Shown here: in pieces, positions 1 through 7,613 of the stretch
How the letters are laid out: each line of letters starts with the position of its first letter
Numbering within the stretch: position 1 is the first letter of the stretch
Assembly (NCBI GenBank): GCA_004558115.1
Contig: SFDT01000038.1
Span: 1-14,642, forward strand
Direction: 5' to 3'
Source: Clostridiales bacterium
GTDB lineage: Bacteria > Bacillota > Clostridia > Oscillospirales > Oscillospiraceae
Length of the DNA: 14,642 nt
Program-made: the position numbers and the translations under genes
Notes under the pieces: generated by a model
Told to the model about the DNA's origin: nothing
The model's database searches: none
What the model saw: the letters and a program-made list of their open reading frames with translations, nothing else

Positions 1-16
1 ATTGGCAGACCGTATT

Positions 17-86
17 ACGCGTTAACGCGTCCGCGAGGAACAAAGGGCTATGCCCGTCTGATGACAACCACCGGCTACGCCGGTGG
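17..86. repeat. Cluster of three palindromes (REP-like or mobile-element end)
   Basis: Three inverted repeats follow each other. ACGCGTTAACGCGT at 17-30 is a perfect 14-bp palindrome. GGGC-TAT-GCCC lies at 45-55. CCACCGGC-TAC-GCCGGTGG at 68-86 is a perfect 8-bp stem with a 3-nt loop. Pairs of short GC hairpins with TAT/TAC loops are the sort of structure seen in extragenic palindromic repeats and at the ends of IS200/IS605-type elements. No transposase is in view, so that link is inference. The last hairpin could also end a plus-strand transcript coming from outside the window. Confidence 0.5.
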
Positions 87-97
87 ATGTGTTTTTT
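68..97 (+). terminator. Possible rho-independent terminator, plus strand
   Basis: The 8-bp stem CCACCGGC/GCCGGTGG (68-75 with 79-86) is followed, after a 5-nt ATGTG, by a run of six T (92-97) on the plus strand. It would stop a transcript entering from the left. Read on the minus strand after asnA, the hairpin is followed by TTGTCATC, a poor U-tract, so it is a weak terminator for the asnA operon at best. Confidence 0.45.
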
Positions 98-113
98 GTG
101 ATGTAATATTCCT

Positions 114-1121
114 TTACAGCAGTGTGATACCAGCCTTTTCACAGGCCTCCACGGTTTCCTGATCCCACAGGCTGACCTGGACCTCACCGATGTGGCAGGT
201 GCCCAGCAGCAACATGCACAGGCGGGACTGGCCGATGCCGCCGCCGATGGACTGGGGCAGCTGGCCGTTCAGCAGCATCTGGTGGAAGGGCAGCTTACGG
301 CGGTGGTCACAGTGGGCCTCCGTCAGCTGACGGTCCAGAGCGGCGGCGTCCACCCGGATGCCCATGGAAGAAAGCTCAAAGCTCCGCTCCAGAACGGGGT
401 TCCACATGAGAATGTCGCCGTTGAGGCTCCAGTCATCGTAGTCGGGAGCGCGGCCATCGTGCTTCTGGCCGGAGTGAAGGGTCTTGCCGATCTGCATGAG
501 GAATACCGTGCGGTACTGGCGGCAGATCTCTGTTTCCCGCTCATTTGGCGTCAGGTCGGGGTAACGGTCCTCCAGCTCCTGGGTGGTGATGAAATGTACT
601 TCCCGCTCCGGCTTGAAGGTCAGCACGGGATAGGCGTTTCGAAGGGCAGCGGAGGTATCACAGATGGCGCCCACGATGTCCCGGACCGTGTCTTTCAAAT
701 ATTGCATGTTCCGGTTCGTCACATCGATGTGCTTTTCCCAGTCCCACTGGTCCACATAGATGGAGTGGAGGTTATCCACTTCCTCGTCCCGGCGGATGGC
801 GTTCATATCGGTGTAAAGGCCGGTGCCAACCTTGAACTCATACCGCTTCAGGGCCAGACGCTTCCACTTGGCCAGGGAGTGGACCACCTGGCCGTCGGTA
901 CCTACATCGGGGATGTCAAAGGTCACGGCCCGCTCCACCCCGTTGAGGTCATCGTTCAGGCCGGTGCTGCCGTCCACGAACAGGGGGGCGGAGACCCGGT
1001 GCAGGTTCAGGCGGACGGACAGGCCGTGCTGAAATTCCTCGTGAATGAGTTCGATGGCCCGCTGCAATTCGTTGTTGGTCAGGGGCATCCGGTAACCGGC
1101 AGGAATGGTGAGTTTACTCAT
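114..1121 (-). CDS. asnA: Aspartate--ammonia ligase (asparagine synthetase A)
   Basis: Makes asparagine from aspartate and ammonia with ATP cleavage to AMP and PPi; a cytoplasmic enzyme with a class II aminoacyl-tRNA-synthetase-like fold. The protein has 335 residues, close to the roughly 330 usual for AsnA. Recognisable AsnA stretches are RVSAPLFVDGSTGLNDDLNG near the N-terminus, LHSIYVDQWDWEK near residue 120, and a C-terminal GGGIGQSRLCMLLL followed by HIGEVQVSLW, the signature ATP-site region. The ATG at 1121 has an upstream AAAGGA, somewhat far (12 nt) but with no better choice. It lies 33 nt downstream of the SpoIIM-family gene and is probably the last gene of the gltX operon, placing asparagine supply beside glutamyl-tRNA synthesis. 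The family assignment is firm. No clear terminator with a good U-tract follows it. Confidence 0.96.
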   Translation of the reverse strand: MSKLTIPAGYRMPLTNNELQRAIELIHEEFQHGLSVRLNLHRVSAPLFVDGSTGLNDDLNGVERAVTFDIPDVGTDGQVVHSLAKWKRLALKRYEFKVGTGLYTDMNAIRRDEEVDNLHSIYVDQWDWEKHIDVTNRNMQYLKDTVRDIVGAICDTSAALRNAYPVLTFKPEREVHFITTQELEDRYPDLTPNERETEICRQYRTVFLMQIGKTLHSGQKHDGRAPDYDDWSLNGDILMWNPVLERSFELSSMGIRVDAAALDRQLTEAHCDHRRKLPFHQMLLNGQLPQSIGGGIGQSRLCMLLLGTCHIGEVQVSLWDQETVEACEKAGITLL

Positions 1122-1154
1122 ATCGATATACAGTCCTTTATCTGAAATTCAAAA

Positions 1155-1778
1155 TCACATCGCCAGGGAGAGAAGCAGGGGCGTCACATAAGCCTCCATG
1201 GCGGCAGCCACCGCCAGCAGGGGGATCAGGACCAAAAGCAGCAGCCAACTCATCAGTGTCACGCAGTCCCACAATGGCAGCGCGGTCTCATCGTGACGGC
1301 AGCGGCGAGTCACCTGGCCGCAGACATACAGGCCCATGGAGAAGGCCAACACCAGGGCCGGCAGCTCAAAAATACCGTGGGGCAAAATGCCCAGCAAAAA
1401 TGTCAGGGGAGAAATGCCGGAGACAAGATAGTAGGAGGCCAGAAAACCAATGACCATGGCATTGACGCCCAGCGCCAATGCGGACAGCTGCACATAGGGC
1501 AGCAGGCCATACACCATGGTGACGGAGCAAGCCCGCACATTGTTGGAAAACAGTGCCAGAGCGGAAAAAGACCCGTCCTCATTGGAGATGTCCATGCCGC
1601 CAAACATGGGCAGCACCTGACTTGCCAGCAGTTCCCGCAGAGAAGAGGACACCATGCAGACGCCGAAAAAGATCAATACCAGCAGGCAAAAGGCAATAGC
1701 GGAGCGTTTGACCTCCTGGCCGAAGCCTCTGTGCCAGTGATCAGCCAGAATTTGAAACTGGCGTTCCAGCTGACTCAT
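1155..1778 (-). CDS. Stage II sporulation protein M (SpoIIM/DUF95) family membrane protein
   Basis: A 207-residue polytopic membrane protein with about five hydrophobic helices: near 24-48, 75-95, 100-122, 125-160 and 175-207. The sequence LGILPHGIFELPALVLA is the hallmark of the SpoIIM/DUF95 family. In Bacillus subtilis SpoIIM (about 214 aa, five helices) works with SpoIID and SpoIIP in peptidoglycan remodelling during engulfment of the forespore. Length and topology fit SpoIIM itself, but the family also has non-sporulation members, so I give no gene symbol. The ATG at 1778 was chosen because it overlaps the gltX stop as ATGA, typical of translational coupling; a longer in-frame extension would lie wholly inside gltX. 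Being driven with gltX suggests expression in growth, which is odd for a dedicated sporulation protein. Confidence 0.85.
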   Translation of the reverse strand: MSQLERQFQILADHWHRGFGQEVKRSAIAFCLLVLIFFGVCMVSSSLRELLASQVLPMFGGMDISNEDGSFSALALFSNNVRACSVTMVYGLLPYVQLSALALGVNAMVIGFLASYYLVSGISPLTFLLGILPHGIFELPALVLAFSMGLYVCGQVTRRCRHDETALPLWDCVTLMSWLLLLVLIPLLAVAAAMEAYVTPLLLSLAM

Positions 1779-3265
1779 TGTTTCAGCATATCCAGACCAA
1801 AGCGCAGGCGGCGCAGGGTCTCGTCCTTTCCGAGAATGTGGCACAGCTCCACGGCGCCGCCGGGAGTCACCAGTTTGCCGGCCACGGCGATGCGGACGGG
1901 CCACATGAGGGTGGCGTTCTTCACACCCAGAGACGCGGCCAGACCGATGAGGGTGTCATGGACGGTGTCCATGGTCCAGCCGGTGATGGCTTCCAAAGCG
2001 GGGATCACGGCCTCCAGCATGGCGGCGGAAACGGCGGAATCAGTCTTGGATTTCTTGTTGGTATAGAATTCCACGCTGTATTCCGGTAAAGCGTCAAAGA
2101 AGTCCACCTTCTCGGGGATATCCGTCAGCTTTTCACACCGGGCCTGCAGCAAAGCGGCGATGGCGGCGGTGTCGATGGCGGGGTTCTTCACACTCTGGCG
2201 GATATAGGGCTCCGCCACCTTGGCGAATTCTTCCGCCGGCAGGGCACGGAGGTACAGGGCGTTGAAATGGTCCAGCTTGACAATGTCAAAAATGGCGGGA
2301 GACTTGGAAATCCCGGCGATGTCGAAGGCGTCCACCAGCTCCTCCAGGGAGAAGATCTCCTGCTCGCTGCGCTCGCCCTTGGGCGCCCAGCCCAGCAGTG
2401 CCACATAGTTCAAAACGGCGGGGGTCAGATAGCCCTTGGCGATCAGGTCTTCGTAAGAGGGGTCGCCGTGGCGCTTGCTCATTTTGTTGTGCTGGTCCCG
2501 CATGACGGGAGAGCAGTGAACGTAGGTGGGAATATCCCAGCCAAAGGCCTCGTACAGAAGGTTGTACTTGGGAGCGGAGGACAGGTACTCGCTGCCCCGG
2601 ACCACGTGGGTAATGCCCATCAGGTGGTCATCCACCACGTTGGCAAAGTTGTAGGTGGGCAGGCCGTCCCGCTTCAGCAGCACCTGGTCGTCCAGGGTCT
2701 TGTTCTCCACGGTGATGTCGCCGAAGCTGACATCGTGGAAGGTGGTGGTACCCTCATGAGGGATGCGCTGGCGGATGACATAGGGCTTACCGGCGGCCAG
2801 GTTGGCCTGGACCTCCTCGGGACTCAGGCTGCGGCAGGGGTCATCCGCACGCTCCCAGTCGCCGGAGTCTTCCTCGGACTCCGTCTTCTCGCAGAAGCAG
2901 TAGTAAGCCGCGCCCTTTTCCACCAGCAGTTCGGCATACTTGCCGTAAAGACCCCGGCGCTCGGACTGAATATAGGGGCCAACAGGGCCGCCTACATCGG
3001 GACCCTCGTCATGGTCCAGGCCGCATTCGGCCAGGGTGCGGTAGATGACGTCCGTGGCGCCCTCCACCAGACGGCCCTGGTCCGTGTCCTCAATGCGGAG
3101 GATAAAGGTGCCGTGGTTGTGGCGGGCAATGAGCCAGGTGTACAGGGCGGTGCGCAGGTTGCCCACATGCATATAGCCGGTGGGGGAGGGAGCGAACCGG
3201 GTGCGGACCTTTCCCTTGGGGATACGAGCTTCCATCTCGTCAAAAAACTTCATATCAAGCGCCAT
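1775..3265 (-). CDS. gltX: Glutamate--tRNA ligase
   Basis: Charges tRNA-Glu (and perhaps tRNA-Gln, if this bacterium uses the GatCAB route) with glutamate; a class I synthetase in the cytoplasm. The 496-residue product has the HIGH-type signature in FAPSPTGYMHVGNLRTAL (HVG at residues 33-35) and KMSKR at 261-265, followed by the C-terminal anticodon-binding half. CFC and a later Cys near residues 120-140 resemble the zinc site of GluRS. The ATG at 3265 is chosen because GGAGGT stands 6 nt upstream, and because a further upstream in-frame ATG at 3304 would lie at the expected transcription start of the promoter at 3310-3338. First gene of an operon with the SpoIIM-family gene and asnA. No T-box leader is present: the 5' leader is only about 40 nt. 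Confidence 0.98.
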   Translation of the reverse strand: MALDMKFFDEMEARIPKGKVRTRFAPSPTGYMHVGNLRTALYTWLIARHNHGTFILRIEDTDQGRLVEGATDVIYRTLAECGLDHDEGPDVGGPVGPYIQSERRGLYGKYAELLVEKGAAYYCFCEKTESEEDSGDWERADDPCRSLSPEEVQANLAAGKPYVIRQRIPHEGTTTFHDVSFGDITVENKTLDDQVLLKRDGLPTYNFANVVDDHLMGITHVVRGSEYLSSAPKYNLLYEAFGWDIPTYVHCSPVMRDQHNKMSKRHGDPSYEDLIAKGYLTPAVLNYVALLGWAPKGERSEQEIFSLEELVDAFDIAGISKSPAIFDIVKLDHFNALYLRALPAEEFAKVAEPYIRQSVKNPAIDTAAIAALLQARCEKLTDIPEKVDFFDALPEYSVEFYTNKKSKTDSAVSAAMLEAVIPALEAITGWTMDTVHDTLIGLAASLGVKNATLMWPVRIAVAGKLVTPGGAVELCHILGKDETLRRLRFGLDMLKQ

Positions 3266-3271
3266 GAATGT

Positions 3272-3277
3272 ACCTCC
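3272..3277 (-). promoter_or_regulatory. Ribosome binding site of gltX
   Basis: GGAGGT on the minus strand, 6 nt before the ATG at 3265. It decides the gltX start in favour of the MALDMKFF N-terminus over the longer one beginning at 3304. Confidence 0.85.
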
Positions 3278-3309
3278 ATGCCAGTAATTTACGCAATACA
3301 ACACTCTAC

Positions 3310-3338
3310 ATTATCTCTTTTCCAGGGGGACTTGTCAA
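3310..3338 (-). promoter_or_regulatory. Sigma-A-type promoter of the gltX operon
   Basis: On the minus strand TTGACA (3333-3338) is followed by a 17-bp spacer and GATAAT (3310-3315). This gives a perfect -35, five of six bases in the -10, and ideal spacing. Transcription should start near 3303, leaving a leader of about 40 nt. It is the strongest vegetative promoter seen in the window. Confidence 0.9.
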
Positions 3339-3362
3339 GGCTGGATTGTCCATCACAGCAAG

Positions 3363-3393
3363 AAAAACACGCCGCTTTCGCGGCGTGTTTTTT
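3363..3393 (-). terminator. Rho-independent terminator of the trpS-tagO-wecB operon
   Basis: A perfect 8-bp GC-rich stem, CACGCCGC/GCGGCGTG (3368-3375 with 3380-3387), is extended by A-T pairs on both sides. On the minus strand the loop is GAAA (GNRA type), followed by five T. It starts just after the stop codon at 3397. Because the flanks are A-run and T-run it may act in both directions. Confidence 0.88.
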
Positions 3394-3396
3394 CGT

Positions 3397-4149
3397 TCAG
3401 GGTTCAGCCAGGACGGTCCCGTCCGGCAGGGTGAATTCGTCTGTAAAAACCGGAACCAGGTCAATGGCGGTCTGCCACATCCGGTAGACCGTCTCCTTGC
3501 CGCTGAGCTTTTCCGCCGCCACCAAAAGTCCGGTGTCCACGCTGACCCAGTAGCGGAGGGTATAGCCCGCTTCATCGGCGGCGGTTTCCACATAAATACA
3601 GTTGACCTGGTCGCCGATGGTGCGGTAATCCGCGGCGGCGATGGTTTCCACCGGCAGCTGCAAAACATCCTCGTAGGTGGGGATGGACTGCTCCATATCG
3701 GCGGTGATGGAGCCGGCGGAGACACGGAGGACGGACTGCTCGCTGTTGTACCAGAGATAAGTCGTTTCCCCGTCTGTGAGAACGTGGCGCTGGCGGCCAT
3801 CCGCCAACTGGCGGTCCAGACGGCTCCAGGGGGTCAGGACCGCCGCCGTAGTCTCCGAGGTGCCGTTGCCGCCGCTCCAAAACTGCTGCACACTGACGGT
3901 TTGGCGGTACTGCTCCGGCCGGGCCAGAGTCTCTATGGCGGCCTGTACCGTGTCCGGCGCCACGGCCACCACAGTCAATACGTCCGTGGAATCACCGGGG
4001 AAGCCGGAAATTTGCTCATCCTGTTGGGACTCCTGGGGCAGGACCACTCTGGAGGTCCGCCGGAAACTGCCGGAGAGCATGAAGGCCACCACCAGGACCA
4101 GCAGCGTCAGAAAGACCGCCGTGATGCGATTCAGCTTCCGCTTGTCCAT
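3397..4149 (-). CDS. Membrane-anchored extracytoplasmic protein, LolA-like
   Basis: Not recognised as a named protein. The 250-residue product starts with a basic MDKRKLNR and a hydrophobic segment (about 9-28) that reads as an uncleaved anchor or signal peptide without a lipobox cysteine. The rest is hydrophilic and exported. Alternating beta-strand-like segments (DGETTYLWYNSEQ, YTLRYWVSVDTGLLVAAEK, FTLPDGTVL) resemble the antiparallel sheet of LolA/LppX/RseB-type lipoprotein carriers. This is fold-level inference from pattern only. It is the last gene of the operon, 30 nt after wecB and directly before a strong terminator. GGAGGGT precedes the ATG. Its place beside tagO and wecB suggests a job at the cell surface, perhaps handling a lipid-linked or envelope component. 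Confidence 0.7.
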   Translation of the reverse strand: MDKRKLNRITAVFLTLLVLVVAFMLSGSFRRTSRVVLPQESQQDEQISGFPGDSTDVLTVVAVAPDTVQAAIETLARPEQYRQTVSVQQFWSGGNGTSETTAAVLTPWSRLDRQLADGRQRHVLTDGETTYLWYNSEQSVLRVSAGSITADMEQSIPTYEDVLQLPVETIAAADYRTIGDQVNCIYVETAADEAGYTLRYWVSVDTGLLVAAEKLSGKETVYRMWQTAIDLVPVFTDEFTLPDGTVLAEP

Positions 4150-4179
4150 GGGGACCCTCCTTTCCGCGGGACGGCAGGT

Positions 4180-5325
4180 TTATGCGTTGAGATCCGCCGG
4201 CTTTTCACCCCGGCCAAAGTGCCAGAGAATGGCCTGGGCGATACGCTCGCAGGCATGGCCATCGCCGTAGGGGTTCACGGCGTGGGCCATTTTGCGGTAG
4301 GCCTCCGGGTCGTGGATGAGACGCTCCGCCATGGTGACGATATCGTCCTGCACCACGCCGCAGAGCTTCACCGTGCCGGCCTCCACAGCCTCGGGCCGTT
4401 CTGTCTCCCGGCGCATGACCAGAACGGGCTTGCCCAGGGCGGGCGCCTCCTCCTGGAGGCCGCCGGAATCCGTCAGTACCAGATAGGACCGGGCCATGAG
4501 GTTGTGCATTTCATCGGCGGGCAGGGGATCAATGAGGTGGACCCGGGGCGCGCCTCGCAGGTACTTGTCCACTGCCTCCCGTACCACCGGGGAGAGGTGC
4601 ACCGGGTAGACCAGCTCCACATCCTCGTTCTGCTCTGCGATCTGCCGCAGGGCCAGCATGATGTTCTTCATGGGCTCGCCGTAATTTTCCCGCCGGTGGC
4701 AGGTGACCAGAAGGACCTTCTTTTCCCCGTAGGGCAGATGGTTCAGCTCCTCCGTAGAAAACACATAATCCTCCCGGACAGTGGTTTTCAACGCGTCGAT
4801 GACCGTGTTGCCGGTGACGAACAGGCCGTCGGTGATGCCCTCTTTCAGAAGGTTGTTCTTGTTGTTGACGGTGGGGCAGAAGTACAGGTCCGCGATGGCG
4901 GACACCAGCTTGCGGTTCATCTCCTCCGGGAAGGGGGAGTATTTGTCGTAGGTCCGCAGCCCCGCCTCCACGTGGCCCACCGGCACCTGGTGGTAAAAGG
5001 CGGACAGGGCGCCGGCAAAGGTGGTGGAGGTGTCGCCGTGGACCAGGATCATGTCCGGCTTCAGGGCTTCGATGGCCTCATCCATACCGGTGAGGCATTT
5101 GCTGGTAATGGTGGAGAGGGTCTGCCGGGGGGTCATGATATCCAGGTCATAATCCGGCTTCAGGTCAAAGACCTCCAGCACACTGTCCAGCATCTGGCGG
5201 TGCTGGGCGGTGACGCAGCAGAGGCTCTCGATCTCCGGATGAGAGGCCAGCTCTTTCACCAGCGGGCACATTTTAATGGCCTCCGGCCGGGTGCCGAAGA
5301 CGCTCATGATACGAAGCTTGTCCAT
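4180..5325 (-). CDS. wecB: UDP-N-acetylglucosamine 2-epimerase (non-hydrolysing)
   Basis: Interconverts UDP-GlcNAc and UDP-ManNAc in the cytoplasm, supplying ManNAc for teichoic-acid-type or capsular glycopolymers. The 381 residues match the family length of about 375. Visible family motifs: VFGTRPEAIKM (9-19), HGDTST (96-101), VEAGLRT (119-125, with E120), FPEEMNR (132-138), TCHRREN (208-214), TDSGGLQEEA (285-294) and RRETERPE (305-312). These include the acidic and histidine residues expected at the active site. The ATG lies 2 nt after the tagO stop, so the two are surely cotranscribed. The B. subtilis orthologue is called MnaA. The final polymer cannot be told from this window, as no later glycosyltransferases are present. 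Confidence 0.96.
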   Translation of the reverse strand: MDKLRIMSVFGTRPEAIKMCPLVKELASHPEIESLCCVTAQHRQMLDSVLEVFDLKPDYDLDIMTPRQTLSTITSKCLTGMDEAIEALKPDMILVHGDTSTTFAGALSAFYHQVPVGHVEAGLRTYDKYSPFPEEMNRKLVSAIADLYFCPTVNNKNNLLKEGITDGLFVTGNTVIDALKTTVREDYVFSTEELNHLPYGEKKVLLVTCHRRENYGEPMKNIMLALRQIAEQNEDVELVYPVHLSPVVREAVDKYLRGAPRVHLIDPLPADEMHNLMARSYLVLTDSGGLQEEAPALGKPVLVMRRETERPEAVEAGTVKLCGVVQDDIVTMAERLIHDPEAYRKMAHAVNPYGDGHACERIAQAILWHFGRGEKPADLNA

Positions 5326-5327
5326 AT

Positions 5328-6449
5328 TTACGCTTCCTTGTCCTTCCCGGGCTCCTCGTGGTGCCCGTGTTCTTTCAGCTCCTCCAGCTCCTCATGGAGC
5401 TCCTCCTTGACCTCTTTGGGGAAGACCACCCGGGCGGCCACCACGGCCACGATGCACAGTGCCGCGAAAAACAGCATGGCCTTTTCCTCGCCGCCGGTGG
5501 TCAGCACCACGGCGGAAAGGCCCAGAATGGCGGAGATGACGTACAGCGTGGCCACCGCCTGCTTCTGGCTCAGGCCCATGTCAATGAGCCGGTGGTGGAT
5601 ATGGCTGCGGTCGGCGTGCATGGGGCTCTGGCCGTGGGCGATGCGGCGGATGAAGGCGAACGCCGTGTCGAAAATGGGCAGGCCCAGAATGAGGAAAGGC
5701 ACCACAAAGGAAATCACAGCGTAGTACTTGAACAGGCCCTGGATGGACATGGTGGCCAGGATATAGCCCAGGAAGGTGGCACCCGTGTCGCCCATGAACA
5801 TTTTGGCGGGATTCAGGTTGTACGGCATAAAGCCCACGCAGGCGCCCACCAGAGCCGCCATGACGATGGCCACCTGGGCCTCGGAGGCCAGCAGGGCGAT
5901 GACCAGCATGGTGGTGGCGGAGATGGCGGACACGCCGTTGGCAAGACCGTCCAGACCGTCAATGAGGTTCACGGAGTTGGTGATGGCCACGATCCAGAGA
6001 ATGGTGAAGGGAACGGACAGGCTGCCCAGCACCCAGTACAGGTTGTCCGAGAAAATGTTGGGGTTGGAGAAGGCCAGAATGGTGACGCCGTGGGTGGCGG
6101 GAATGGCCGCCGCCACGATCTGCACCACGAACTTCAGCATGGCGGGCAGCGCCATGATGTCATCCACCACGCCCAGCACCACGATGATGACGGCGCCCAG
6201 CAGGATGCTTTTCATCTCGGAGGTGATGGGCACGAACAGCAGGATGCTCACCATGAAGCCGATAAAAATGGCCAGGCCGCCCAGGCGGGGAATGGGGACC
6301 TTGTGCATCCTGCGGGCGTCCTTGGGCACGTCGATGGCGCCCACCTTGTAAGCGAAGGTCTTGACCACCGGGGTCATGAGAAAGCTCACCACCAGGGCCA
6401 CCAGCAGAGCCAGGACCACATAGGCGATCAGTTGATTGTCCAGACGCAT
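5328..6449 (-). CDS. tagO: Undecaprenyl-phosphate GlcNAc-1-phosphate transferase (TagO/WecA family)
   Basis: Integral membrane enzyme of the MraY/WecA family that moves GlcNAc-1-phosphate from UDP-GlcNAc to undecaprenyl phosphate, the first committed step of wall teichoic acid and related polymers. The 373 residues contain about ten to eleven membrane helices. Motifs in order: RRMHKVPIPRLGG (46-58), GVVDDIMALPA (93-103, catalytic-loop Asp pair 96-97), NLIDGLDGLANG (161-172), MFMGDTGATFLGY (217-229) and DRSHIHHRLIDMG (280-292, the HIHH motif of WecA-type enzymes). A charged Glu/His-rich tail (346-373) follows the last helix and is probably cytoplasmic. It starts 12 nt after trpS with GGAGGG upstream, and is followed 2 nt later by wecB. 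The order tagO-wecB fits a GlcNAc-ManNAc linkage-unit pathway. Confidence 0.95.
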   Translation of the reverse strand: MRLDNQLIAYVVLALLVALVVSFLMTPVVKTFAYKVGAIDVPKDARRMHKVPIPRLGGLAIFIGFMVSILLFVPITSEMKSILLGAVIIVVLGVVDDIMALPAMLKFVVQIVAAAIPATHGVTILAFSNPNIFSDNLYWVLGSLSVPFTILWIVAITNSVNLIDGLDGLANGVSAISATTMLVIALLASEAQVAIVMAALVGACVGFMPYNLNPAKMFMGDTGATFLGYILATMSIQGLFKYYAVISFVVPFLILGLPIFDTAFAFIRRIAHGQSPMHADRSHIHHRLIDMGLSQKQAVATLYVISAILGLSAVVLTTGGEEKAMLFFAALCIVAVVAARVVFPKEVKEELHEELEELKEHGHHEEPGKDKEA

Positions 6450-6461
6450 AGCGGCCCTCCG

Positions 6462-7469
6462 TCAGCGGGCCAGGAAGCCCACTTTTTTGTAGACCTTGGC
6501 AACGGTGCGGTCCGCCACCCGGGAGGCCTTTTCGGCACCGGCGCGGTACACGCTCTCCAGATAGGCCTTGTCGGCCAGCAGGCGCTCCGTCTCCTCCCGG
6601 ATAGGGCGCAGCAGCTCCACCACGGACTCGCCCACGGCCTTTTTGAAGTCGCCGTAGCCCCGGCCGTCGAATTCCTTTTCGATCTCATCGAAGCTGCGGC
6701 CGGTGGCCACGGAGTAGATCTGCATCAGGTTGGACACACCGGGCTTGGCGGCGGGGTCGAAGCGGACGCAGGCGTCGGAGTCGGTGACGGCTTTTTTGAA
6801 TTTGCGCATGATGTCCTCGGGCTTTTCCAGCATATAGACGCAGCCGTTGGGGTCCTTGTCGGACTTGGACATCTTGTTTTCCGGGGAGGTCAGGCTCATG
6901 ACCCGGGCGCCCACCTGGGGGATGTAGGGCTCGGGAATTTTAAAGGTGTCGCCGTAAATGCCATTGAAGCGATTGGCGATATCCCGGCAGATCTCCACGT
7001 GCTGCTTCTGGTCGCCGCCCACGGGCACCAGGTCCGCCTGATACAGCAGAATGTCCGCCGCCATGAGGGCGGGATAGGTGAACAATCCCGCGTTGATATT
7101 GTCCGCGTTTTTGGCGGACTTGTCCTTGAACTGGGTCATGCGGCTGAGCTCACCGAACATGGTGTAGCAGTCCAGCACCCAGCCCAGCTGGGCATGGGCA
7201 GGCACGTGGGACTGGACGAACAGCGTGTTTTTCTCCGGGTCCAGGCCGCTGGCGATGTAGGCGGCCACCTGGGTCAGGGTGTGGCGGCGCAGGTCCGCCG
7301 GCACCTGCCGCACTGTGATGGTGTGCATATCCGCCAGCATGTAGTAGCAGTCATATTCATCGGCCAGGGCCGCCCAGTTGCGGATGGCGCCCAGGTAGGA
7401 GCCCAGGGTCAGGTCGCCGGAAGGCTGGATGCCGCTCAAAATTCTCTTTTTCTGCACTTGATTTTCCAT
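6462..7469 (-). CDS. trpS: Tryptophan--tRNA ligase
   Basis: Class I synthetase charging tRNA-Trp. The 335-residue product fits the bacterial TrpRS length. The HIGH-equivalent lies in GIQPSGDLTLGSYLGAI (13-29); GGDQKQHVEI (151-160) and KMSKS (199-203) are standard TrpRS motifs. The ATG at 7469 is chosen because GAGGTG lies 7 nt upstream. An in-frame upstream ATG at 7514 would add 15 residues with no family support. First gene of an operon with tagO, wecB and the LolA-like gene; only 12 nt separate it from tagO. The leader from the promoter at 7535-7563 is about 60 nt, too short for a T-box. Confidence 0.97.
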   Translation of the reverse strand: MENQVQKKRILSGIQPSGDLTLGSYLGAIRNWAALADEYDCYYMLADMHTITVRQVPADLRRHTLTQVAAYIASGLDPEKNTLFVQSHVPAHAQLGWVLDCYTMFGELSRMTQFKDKSAKNADNINAGLFTYPALMAADILLYQADLVPVGGDQKQHVEICRDIANRFNGIYGDTFKIPEPYIPQVGARVMSLTSPENKMSKSDKDPNGCVYMLEKPEDIMRKFKKAVTDSDACVRFDPAAKPGVSNLMQIYSVATGRSFDEIEKEFDGRGYGDFKKAVGESVVELLRPIREETERLLADKAYLESVYRAGAEKASRVADRTVAKVYKKVGFLAR

Positions 7470-7534
7470 TGCAAAACACCTCAAACTCAACGCCGCCCCG
7501 CACAAAGGATACAAAGCGACAATTTAACTAATAC

Positions 7535-7563
7535 ATTATATCACGGTGTTATGGAAAGTGCAA
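7535..7563 (-). promoter_or_regulatory. Promoter of the trpS-tagO-wecB operon
   Basis: On the minus strand TTGCAC (7558-7563), a 17-bp spacer and a perfect TATAAT (7535-7540). The -35 matches only three of six bases, but the -10 and spacing are ideal. Start expected near 7528. Confidence 0.75.
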
Positions 7564-7581
7564 TCCGTTCTTGGCGGAAAG

Positions 7582-7613
7582 AAACACCCTCCGCGCCGCC
7601 GCGAAGGGTGTTT
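7582..7613 (-). terminator. Terminator of the three-gene small-protein cluster
   Basis: A 14-bp stem with one G-U pair: the arms are 7582-7595 and 7600-7613, and the loop is four bases (GCGG on the minus strand). The minus strand reads into TTTCTTTCC, a moderate U-tract. The stem begins inside the TAA stop codon (7612-7614) of the upstream gene, so translation and termination lie unusually close. Confidence 0.75.

Noticed and set aside
192..1145. Plus-strand frame of 317 codons opposite asnA.
   Set aside because: Shadow of asnA with biased composition and no start signal; asnA is unambiguous.
7470..7530. T-box leader before trpS (and likewise before gltX at 3266-3303).
   Set aside because: The promoter positions leave only about 60 and 40 nt of leader, too short for a T-box, and no T-box sequence or terminator is seen there.
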